The notes beneath the pieces are model-generated. The model had not been told where the DNA came from. It saw only the letters and a program-made list of their open reading frames with translations, and ran no database searches. DNA of 64,000 nt from positions 45,553,365 to 45,617,364 of the forward strand of contig OY294047.1 of NCBI GenBank assembly GCA_958510825.1, written 5' to 3'. This document shows, one piece after another, positions 43,634-55,600 of the stretch (positions are counted from its first letter, which is position 1; every line of letters starts with the position of its first letter). The stretch is from Brachypterus glaber. Taxonomy: Eukaryota > Arthropoda > Insecta > Coleoptera > Kateretidae. A program made the position numbers and the translations under genes.

Positions 43634-46600
43634 TCATTTATGACTATTTAAGTAAGCATGTTTCATGTTACTAGATTCAATTAACAGAGAAGCATCGCAC
43701 ATCATTCTCGAGTTGCTTCTCACAAGGAACAATAGATGGCATTCCTCGTAAACCGTGAGTTGTACTCTAGCGCAGACCAATCCGTGTAAAACTGTAGCTC
43801 TTTGCAGATCTAGCCACCTCTGCAGCGCCAATTCTCGCTCCCTAATGGTGCTTCCTAGATTCACGTCCGATGGGCCCCACAAAGTAAATTCTAATATAGA
43901 TTTTACTTGGGTTAATGAGACTGCGCGTTCGTTGCTAAGCAACGATTGGATCAGTGTTGCTATTTTGGCGTTTGGTTGAAGCATTGTGAGGGCTTTTGAA
44001 GCACACATGCACAGGGTTCCGTATTTTTCTTCAAGCTTTGATGATTCGGAACTGAAACTGAAGAAATAGAAGATCTATCAGAAAAAGGTAGGTAAATTAA
44101 GCGACTGGGCTCAACTTTTCCTAGTTTACTTTTCTCTAACAAAGTCATTTTTGGATATAAAACCTCGAGAAAAGTGAAAAAAGCAATAATTTTTGTTACA
44201 TAATTATATTTTTTAATCTAGTTATTGTTTTGGAAATTCAAATCTAGGGGATTTCTGAAATAATAATAATAAATCTATTTGTTGTAAAGACGTATTTCGT
44301 GGTCGTCAAATATTTCCAAACACCATATTTTACCCACACAACTTAACATCAAGAAGAATCCATTCGGTGCACAGAACATCAGGTCATCAAAACCAAGGTT
44401 AGTGATATCCCTTCTACCCTTATTTACCCTTAAATTAGCCGGCCACTCGTCTTGTTTTCATTAAAGTCGCTATATGCTAAGTTAGAGAGTTACCGAAGGC
44501 ATAGTTTTTATCTAAGTTAGACAATTTTATTTTTACTAACGCAAGACTTCCTCAGGAACAGTAAAATATATCTTGAAACTTACCCTTGCAAAACGCACAG
44601 CCTATGGTGCGTATCTCTATCCATATCCTTGCACAAAACGAATCTGTTCAAAGAAACCGGCATTTCTTCGATTCCTTGCGCCTGAAGAGTTTTCAAGGCG
44701 TTCACCAGTTGCAGCATTATGAAACATCCGTCTTTCCAGCTGTCGTCCACTTGAGGTTTGGTTTTCAGCAGGTCGCTGTATGACTGAATTGTGTTTACTT
44801 GTAACCAAGGTAAAACGGCAATATTGGCTAAAAAAAAATAAATATTGTATTTTGATTTTTTTTTTAAATTTTTTCCAGCATGAACTTTTTATTTTGTTTG
44901 CTAGATTTATTAAGCAATGTTCATGCTATGCAGGAAAAATCAGCCAATGTAATCTTTAGAATTAAAGTTTAGAAGATTCTGTTGACTGATTTTACATAGC
45001 ATGAATCTTGCCTACCCTACTGAAAATCTAGTAGAACCGAGTACTGGGTTTTACTTAGTTTTACTCGATTTTACTAGGACTTTAAAATTCCTATGGTCTG
45101 TTTTTTCAAGCAAGATAGTAAATTAAAAATCGCACAGTGAATATTTTCAAAACAGATTCGAATATTGGATGTGCGAATATACTGCGTAGTTTATTTTATA
45201 AAACATAACTATAAACTATACACAAACATATACTATTCAAACCTGTTGTAAAAATATTCACAGTGCGATTTTTAATTTACTATCTTGCTTGATGAAACGG
45301 ACCATAGCAAAGAATATACTCGATTGAACTATGGTCTGTTTCATCAAGCGAGAGAGTAAATTAAAAATCGCAGAGTAAATATTTTTACAACAGGTTTAAA
45401 TAGTATATGTTAGTGTATAGAATATAGTTATGTTTTATAAAATAAACTACGCAGTATATTCGTACATCCTATATTTGATTCTGTTTTGAAAATATTCACT
45501 GTGCGATTTTTAATTACCTCTCTTGCTTGATGAAACAGACCATAGGAAACTGATTTACTCTACTCGGTTTTACTCGGGAAAATATACATTTTTCGAGATT
45601 TTTACTGGTTTGAGCTAGGTTGTTAAAAAACAGTAAAAATGTTTCATTAACCGACCACAGACAGGTAAAATTTTATACTCGATTTTAGTCGGTATACTAG
45701 TAAAATTCGAGTAATTTTTTTTACTCGGATTTACTAGACATTTTCAGTAGGTTACCCTAAAAAAATTACGACGAGAATACAATTTATATATATGTAGTAT
45801 GCTGTACTGATAAGTGAAAATACCTTACCCCTAAGATGGTTTTTCTCTAATCTAAAATCGTGCTTATTGTTTGCTTTTTAATTTATAAAATATAATTTAT
45901 TTGTGGATTAATACGTTATAAATAAGAGATATGTGTATTACATATAAATTATATTCTCTCCCTAAATATCAATTCGTGATACTAGGTTAGGTACCGGTGC
46001 TTTTTTTTTCAAATTTTACTCATATTAATCCCAATTTTGGGAAAATGCAACTCCTGCTAAAGCAGTCGTTTCATTTTCGTCATTGGGATTAATATTCGTA
46101 AAATTTATGTAAAAAACCACCGATACCTAACCTAGTATCACTTATGATATTACCCCTGAAAATACTTTGGTATCCCCTGGACTTTCATCAGGTATCTGGA
46201 AATCCAGATGTTTTGATGAAAACCATGTTTTATCATGAGAATTGTTTTTTGAATTTGTAAATTCCTAATAAAGTTACATAAGAGATTCCCCATCAAGTTA
46301 CATGGGATTTCATAAGATTTCAAGGGCGTCATAAAATTTCATAAGTTTTATGCGGTTTTTGGAAGTTCCATATATGAAAATTCATGAGATTTCGCGACTT
46401 TTAAAAAGTATTGGAACCGGTTCTCATCAGACTTTTTTATAGGGTTATGTAAAGCTAGCTTATCAAAATTAAAAACATGAATAACATGCACCATAATCAA
46501 CCTATTTAAGCCAACTTACCTTGTATTTGTTTAGAATCCTCCTCAGAAAAAGGTAAGTAAATGCTCGGCACCAAATCGCTAAATTCGGTGACAGAGCTCA

Positions 46601-49600
46601 GGTTAAAAGTTCCCAGCGACATCGTAGATGGCGTTAACGAACCAGCGTTAACCGCCAACGTGACATGTTGGCCCCCCCAAAGGGCCTGGTGGAAGGATCT
46701 CGGTCCCACTACGACCGGAGAGGTGGTTGCGTTTAGTGTAAAATCGGCCCATCGTAGGTTTGCTGAGGTTTTCAGGCCTCTTAAGGCTGGTTGAAGATGG
46801 ACGGTTTGTTGAATCTAAAAAAAAACAGTAATTATTTTATTAGGGGGAAAAGTGACACTTTAGCAAGCCATAGTTTGATATCGGGAATAATTTTACTTTA
46901 CAATACATAAACATTTTCCCGCCTGCAGGCATGTGAAATTTAAACCCATAAAACCATCTAAAACGTTCTTTGCCAGGGCTTGTTTGTATAAATATTTTAG
47001 CGAGGATTGTATATGGATAATATAGGGAGGTATAGTCGCTCTCAGGGTTATAAGAGATTTTTTATCTAGCACGTGTCAAACTGTTCGTCCAATCGGGACG
47101 TTGCCTAATTTTAGACTCATTTAAACTAATGTTTATTTATCCAGTCCACGTGGACTGATCTAGCCAGTTAACGTTCGACCCTATCCAATCATATTTCACA
47201 AAAGATTTAGCCACGCCCAAAAGGCATTTGTAGCAATAAATATTTACTGGACCGGCTTTAATTTGTTTTATTTGTGTTCTGTGCATATAACATGAATACG
47301 TATTTAATATAATAAAATTTAATTACGTCCCTCACTCAAATTAATCTGTTTTAAATGTTAGCATTCTACTATAAATGTGACACCAACTAAGTATATTTAA
47401 GGGGTTAATGTGTTTTAAGTGTAAATTTATTTTTAAAGTATTTTTCTAAAAAATAGTATCTGAGGTTTTACGGGTTATTAAAAAATTCGGATTCAGAGAG
47501 TCAAATTACCTCAAAACTATGTAGAATTCTCGGTAGAATTTATGGGGGAGGGGGTAAAAACATTAACAAACAAACATGTGAACTATTGTACTTACATTTT
47601 CTAGTACCTGCGCCAGCGCCTCATGATTAGCAACCACCACTGCTCCATAATTATCCTCCAAGTTCTTGTGCACAATACTCCTTCCCTTTCTACTCCTCAA
47701 TTTATGCGTTCTACCATTCTGTATCCAGTCATGGTCGTCCTCGGTGACCTCACTTTCGCTCCCGTAAAAACTGTACGGGGAGTAAATTTCAGACTCCGTC
47801 TCGCTTCCACAATACGTCAGAGACATGGACCTGGGGATGTTGTTGTATGACTTGAAGTAGTCTCCGGAGACGTCTATACTGCTCTCTGATCGCTTTTTGT
47901 TCAGTCTGATCGATTTTGAGGTGGGGCTTCGTTTGCCTCCTCCACGGCTGGAGTCTGAGTCTGGAGAACTCGACCTTCCGCTAATGTATTCGTATACGTT
48001 TTCTCCGTCTTTTACGTTTATTTGTTCATAGTCTGGAGTGAAAAAAATACATTTAAATAATAAAAGGGAAGTGGAGGAAGCGTTAAATTAAGTGGAGAGT
48101 ATATTAAGAGACATAAAATGAGAATAAATAGACAAAAGCTTTAATTTTTAGGGGTAAGAGAGCAAAGAGCTAATAATAATACACAAATGATGAAAAATAA
48201 AAAATAAACTGCCCAGTAAAAGAGCTTTCCCATTTGTTATCTCCGAGCGTGTAATGGATTTTTATTATCATTCACTTTCAGCAACCTCAAAAACCCCAAT
48301 ATACGAAAACTACCCCCCGCTCCTTAGGGGGTCGAGTTAGATTTTTTTATTATTAGATTCACGTTCAGCAACCTTAAAAACCCCAATATACCAATTTTGA
48401 CGAGAACTACCCCCGCCCCTCAGGGAGTGGAGTTAGAATTTTTGTATTTTATCAGATTCACTTTCAGCAACCTTAAAAACCCCAATATACCAACTTTGAC
48501 GAAAACTACCCCCCCGCCCCTCAAGGGGTAGTTTAGAAAAATTTTATTATCAGATTCAGATTTGTCGGCCCCAAAAACTCCTATACAAATTGTGACGAAA
48601 ATATTAAAAATATTTACCAAGCGAAAAACGGAGTACGAAGTGTATGAATTTTGGTCAATTTGCATGACGTATTTTATGGACGACCTCAAATCAAAATTTC
48701 AATAATGCCGGGTAAATGTATATCATTGTATATTCTATAGAAATTTTAGGCAAATAGAAGAATAGGATATGCCTATAGGGCTAGCTAGCCCTATGGGGTA
48801 GTCATATATCTTACCTAGATGTTTTCTCATTTGTTTCTGCTGCATGGCCTCCCGTTCCCTCATACTAGCCGTCCTTTGTGGTTTATTGGGAACAATAGAG
48901 TTTCTAACTTCACCAATATTCGCATATACTGTTTCAGTCTTTTTCACACTCGAATTATTCCTCGAGATTTGTCTCTGTTTGTTTATTATTTCTATGGATT
49001 TCGGGGGGTGGGGCAAGTTGGGCTTGGGGTTCCTGTTCCAGTCGTCGTAGTTTCTCGGGGGCGGCGGGGGTTTGGTCGGTTTGGGGCTGTACAGCTCGTA
49101 ATCGCAGGTAGGGGAGGTGGGAGTTGCTGGCTCGTAGTCCACTTGATCCTGCTGCTTTTGCACTACTTCCACTTTGGAACCGTTCAGTTCGGACGGATGG
49201 ACAATGACCAATCTGAGAGAAAAAAAGATATTTTTTTCTGAAAATTTATGTAAAAAATACATTGCGTGCTAGGGCCCTGTTATTATGTTATTAAATTAAC
49301 TGAATCATTAGAGAAAAAAGTATAATTTTTCTATAAATTATTTTTACGGGTTATTATTGAGTTGGTTGTTGGTCTGTCTGTCCGTCTGTTTGTTTGTATG
49401 TATGTATGTATGTATGTAAACTAGTAAACAGAGTTAAATGTATTGTAAAATTTTGTAGGTAATTAAAAAAAAACGTAATATTTACAGATTGATGTTTTCA
49501 TATTTCTTCCGTCTCATCTTAAAAAAACTACAGCACATTTTAAGAAGGTAAAACAACTACTGCCTTTACTATTTCCAAAATAACTAAACATGAATTTTTA

Positions 49601-52600
49601 AAACTATGAAATAGCCTTCAGATATTTTATCATCCAAATATTCTAATTGCATTCTTTTGGTATGTCTCCATTAGTGAACGATAAAAAATATAAAAAATGT
49701 TAGATATGACACTGTTTTGATTTCCAAATTTCATGATTATTTTTTCGAGAATTTAATTAAAAATTTTATTTACCAATATTTATCAATTTTTCAGATATTA
49801 ACATCAAAATGTTTGTTTAATCTTTTTCTACTTAATTAGGCTTCGCCTAAGTCCAGGACTTGTGTGGGCTAATAGTAGAGGAAACCACAGACTTTAACTA
49901 ACTTTTAAACCAGTTTTTAGGGACGTGTCTCTTAAATTTTGTTTAAAAAAATCAGTTATGACATACATATACATTTATATAAATTTAACGCTATATACAG
50001 CCTGTTCCAGAACTCGCGAACAGAAATTTGAGGGTATATTAAAAACCCTCTGGAAAAAATGTAAAAAAATCATATTCGTTAAATTCCAAAATAAGAACGC
50101 ATTAAGTGGACCAATACTGTTGCTGATGTTAAATTACCTTTAAAATTTGAATTTGTAGATATGGAAGCAAATTTAATTATTGCAGGTACATATTCTGTAG
50201 GTTGACATGGTGATTAATGTGACATAAATATTTATTAATATCAAAAAACCACTGCCGGATGGAGTGACCATATAAAAATAGAATATTTGATAGTCTCTGT
50301 TGGTTTTGTCAAAATATAATAACATAAAAAGATTCTAAAGTTGAAAGTCTCAAACAATGCACGCGTCAACAATTAAATTCAACCATAGTTACTAATAAGT
50401 AGGGAAAAACTAATTTGTAGGAAATTTAACATCAGCAACAGGATTGGTCAGATTAAATAGCTTCCTTTTTAATTAGTATTGAAGATGGATTTTTTTTTTG
50501 ATTTTTTTTCATATTTTCCAGAGGGTTTTTAATATACAATCAAATTTCTGTACGCGAGTTCTGAAACAGGCTGTATATTGATGTAACATTTTTATAAAAA
50601 TGTTATGTTACGTTATCAATCAAAAAAATTATACTAGACTAAAAATACCTTGGCTTGGGCAATGGCGGCAACTCAGGCTGGGGTTCCTCAATCTTAACAT
50701 CTAATGGCAATTTTGGTAAATCCTTACTTGACCCCATTCTCAGGAACTTTTTCAAACTAAACCTCCCCTTAGGCTTTTTCCTTTCACTTCCGGTTCCACA
50801 TTCACCACCCGATGCCAAACTGTCGGTAGAAAGAGACAGAGACTTTCTAGGAGCGGGTTCCGGTAAGGTACTGTAATCAGGTTCTCCCTGAGGATTGTTA
50901 CTGACTCCGTACATTTTTGGCGTACATGATGAGGCACGCTCCCGCTTCTCCCTTTCTCGAACCTTGAATGAAACGAGGAACTGTTATTAGCACGGATCGG
51001 ATCAAAGTAGCCATTACGGGGGGCATGCAAAAATTAGAATTTTAAAAAACTCTTTTTTTAAGTAAATAGACACTTTAAACTATTGTTCACCAAGCGGAAT
51101 GTCATTTCGACGCTGTTCATACTCAGTGAGTCACTTGGTCATGGTCCATGACTCGTAGAGAAAGACTTATTATTTTTTTTTTAATTGTTTCCCTTTTCCA
51201 AAAACGAATAATTAATTAAAAAAAACAATATTTTTGCATTAACTATTCGTTTTTTTGAAAAGAAACAATTTTCAAAACAAAAATTCCCAGGTAGCAAGGG
51301 ATGTTATATTACAAGAAATTAACATCACTTTTGGGTGTATTTTTAAACTAAATCATAACATCACATAATATTGAAAAATAACATGTATTTAACATCACAT
51401 TTGCAACGTAACACGTGTGACGTGACAACCATGTTATTTAATAACAAATATTTAGCAACGCTGTGAATATATCGCATGTCACATATTAACGTGGCTTTCA
51501 CGTGAATGTCATGTTATTTTGCTTCTCACCGACGTTCGAAGCAAAAAAATCGATATAAGATGATGTTGATAGAGTAAATTATTATAAGGAAATTGTATAC
51601 ACATTATACGATTTACAATGGATAGGGGGCTCTGTCGGGCTTCTCAAGACCACGGAGAGACAGCGGAGAATATATTCCTTTAATCCGTGGATTAAAGGAA
51701 TATATTCTCCGCTTAATCTGCAATTTCGTATTTAGAATCTATCTGTTTCAATCTGTGATTGTTTCAATTACTGATTGATTTTAAATCCGATTTTTTTTAT
51801 AGGCTTATTGCGTTTTTAATGGTTTTATTTAGAAAAAGCTAATAACCCAGGATATTATTTAAATATTAAAGTACCAGTAACGGCATCCATAAGATATTAG
51901 ATATAACAGGAATGTGGATTTATGATGTCACAAACACGTTATTTTCGGGATATCATTGTGTGATGTTATTAGGGGCGGACTTAGGACATCCCCACCATGC
52001 TACATTCTTGTTAAATGAGACTTCAATCTTAACATCACATGTCACGTATTAACGTGGCTTTCACGTGAATGTCATGTTATTTTGCTACCTGGGTTAAGTC
52101 CTTCTTCATGAGTCATGGACCATGACCAAGTGACTCACTGAGTATTAACAGCTTCGAAATGACATTCCGATTGGTGAATAATATTTAAAGTGTCTATTTA
52201 CTTGAATTATTTAAATTCTAATTTTTGCATGCCCCCGGTAAATGGCTACTGCGATCCGACCCGTGCTTATTACATAACGAAGAAGATAAACCAGCCGTGA
52301 AGATATGTAATGCTACGCATTCCATTATATACTATTCACAGTAAATGGTATATTGCATTTTTCCAAATACTTAAAAAAAAATTAAATAAAAATCCTCGAA
52401 AAATCTTCGAAAAACAAAAGAATTTTGAAAAAATTTGCGTTACGTAATACTTGAACGTTCCCAAAACGAATTTGTTTTTTTGAAAATATGTTCTTTTTTC
52501 ATTTTTTAAAAAAGTTTAACCCCAATAACTTTTTTGTTTTTGAGGGGATTATTTTTAAAAACAATAAGGATCTTCCTCTCATAGAAATTGATTTTTCCTA

Positions 52601-55600
52601 ATAATTTCGAGCCGATCGGATAATTCTGGAGTTGTGTCCACAAAAATCGTGACTTCAGACAGACGGACATTTTTAAAGTTTCTTGTTTTTTATGAAACAC
52701 ATTTGTATCCAAGAGTTTTTTTTGTCTAGGGCGTTTTTGGCGATTTTGGAAAATTCGAAACTACCGTATAATACTGTTCTAGCGCTACGCGCTGTGAATG
52801 GTACAGTAAGTATGTGTAATTTTAGCCGGAAGGGTGGAGGAACGAAAATAGAGTTTCTTGTCACCAAAATAACGTTCATAAATTTGTGTTTATTGGACCT
52901 AAAGTAGGTACACCCATGTCACGCATATTAAAAACTGGATGAACATAAATACGAGTGTCTGAATGTGTTTTATCAAAATTTCGGCACAATATTTTTTATT
53001 TTTTTTTGATTTATTTTTGAAAAAATTAGCGACTATTTGTATGCTAGTTATTTTTTTTAATAAGAACACTATTCTGAAAAAAATACCTAAAATTATTTCC
53101 TTACAAGCCCTTTTTCGCGTGACCATTCTGAATCGTGTGAATTTGACGCAAAAAGTTTTGTTAGTAATAAAATTTTAATTCTCTTTTAATTTCAACAATA
53201 TTTAGATTTTTTTTTATCAGAATTACAATTAAAATAATTTCGTATATTTTTTTAGTAAAGATTACTTTTGAATTAAAAGTTTAAAATCCAGTAAATCCGG
53301 GAGACTCCAAAAAAAGATAACGCACACGTCCCTCCAAATGAAAATAGGAAAAAAAATAGCAAACTTAGATGATGATAAATCATGTGAGCAAAGGGTCTGT
53401 ACAAATCAAAACCTCTGAGAACGAAATTCTAATGAGCACCAGTTCTTAAATAGTGGTAAAAGTTCTTCCGCAGACTGCATGCTAAACAACATTAACAAAC
53501 TGCAAACCCTTTTGCACAATTGTAATAGTGTTTTTGTTGCTGATTTCGATTCTATTTAAATCAAATCTGTATCTCTTTCCGTTTTTGAGAAATACCCTGC
53601 CGAAAATTCGAAAAAATTAAAAAATTAAATTTTAGGTGGACAATAAATAAATTATTGAAGCACCTTTTTTTATAGCTTGAATTCAATTTACATATTTGCT
53701 CTATAAAACCGTATAAAAAAGTATATGGATTTCATTTCCGGTGTCCAACTGAACACTAGTTTTTAAGACATCTGCAATGACGATTCATTGTTGCTGTCTA
53801 AGACTATTTTGGACAGTATATGTATTACTTAGCAAAATTGACAAATATAATAAATTTTACGTTAAATTTATAAAAACTGCTTAACAAAGATAAATTCAAC
53901 TTCTTTTAAACATGATTGCAGAGGCATCAAAAGCTATTCATTAACTGAAGTTTTAAAATGATTTTCAGACATTTTTCGTAATTATTTTATGGAGCATAGA
54001 TGTAACTTTAATTTAAACTAGAAAAAAACTTTTGTAGCTGCTGTAATAATTTAAACATAGCCTCCAAAAATGACAAATTTTAATTTTCATAAAATTTTGG
54101 TACGGTTTTTCTTAAATATGGAAATAGATAGAGATTTGATCTAATAAAAATCGAAATCAGCAACAAAAACACTATTAAAATTGTGGAAATGAATTTTCAG
54201 TTTGTAATTGTTGTTTAGCATGCAGTCTGCGGAAGAACTTTTACCACTATTTAAGAACTGGCGCTCGTTAGGATTTCGGTCTGAGAGGTTTTGAATTGTA
54301 CAGACCCTTTCCTCACATGATTTTTCATCACCTAAGTTTGCTATTTTTTTTAAACCTTTTTCCATTTGGGGGGATGTGTGAACGGTAAACTATTTCAGCC
54401 TTAAAGTAAAATTGAAATAAAGAAAACAATTAATAAAATATTTGTTAAAAAAAAAGGATTTGCTATTCGATTAAATAATACTTGCAAATACAAAAAATAC
54501 TCACAACAGGACAATCTCCGTTAATAGACGCACTCGAATGCCTTGCATAAATCCCATTGTCTCCTTCAGCAGGCGGCTTCGGCGCTCTTCTTTTGTTTAT
54601 TCCTTTGCAACTATCGCTCTCACAAGACTCTTGTTTGGACAGTACAGGCTTAACCGGTTCCTCTTTTGGAACCACTTTAGGCTCACTAGAAAACGTGGTC
54701 AAAGTTTGCGTGTGTTGCACTATTTGTTGCTGATTTACGTTTATGTGCTTCCTGATTAAAACTGTGGAAGGTTTTGAGGGAATTTTTGGTTTTTCGAACA
54801 AAATGGGAGGACTACTGGGGGTGTTTGCATGTAGGAAGGACATCTGAGTTTCCAGAACAGGTGGGGGAGTTAGGGGTAACGCTGGTAGCTCAGTTGGTGA
54901 TTCTGGATCAGCTCTTCCATCTGGCTCTCCAGCTTGTTCTCGACTCTGGGGAAAACTCATGTTGGTGTACTTGGGAACTTGAGGTGGAAGTCCTACAATT
55001 TTTTCCTTTTTATCCTGTGAGTTTTCTGCTACTGTTGAATTGATTTCGTCCTTCTTTTCTTTTGATTCTTTTGCGTCTTCAGTTTTAGAAGTGGCCTTTT
55101 TTTCAACTATTTTATTTGTAATAATATTTGAGGGTTCTTTTTTCAAAGTTGTCATTTTTATTTCCTTGTTGAGTATATCAACTTTATTGTCATTAATATC
55201 AGCCTTTTCTGAATTTCTAATTTCCGCTTTAATAAAATTTTTACTACTAACAATCGCAGTATTTTCTTTATTCTTTTTTACTTCTTCCGTATTATCTATT
55301 TTTTTATCAGTCTTTTGGTTATTGTTCACTTCGGAAATAGTCTTATTATTACTAGATTCTTTGTTGAACTTTAAATTTTTATTGTTCAATAATTCGATTT
55401 TGGCAGTGGAGGTCTGATAAACTATTGGTTTATCATTGTTCTTTTTAATCAAGGCTGGCGTACGCGCAAGGGCAATTCGTTTTTCTGGAACTACAGTCTT
55501 CTGTCTTGTGTCATTTAGGCTTTCGTCTTTTGTTCTACTTTCTTGCGATTCATTTTCTTTGTTAGAATCTGCAGTTGCCTTGCTTACATTCAGCACTATC

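Noticed and set aside
48819..49241. 140-codon plus-strand ORF rich in G and V
   Set aside because: Antisense of the proline-rich exon 3 of the PEAK-family gene.
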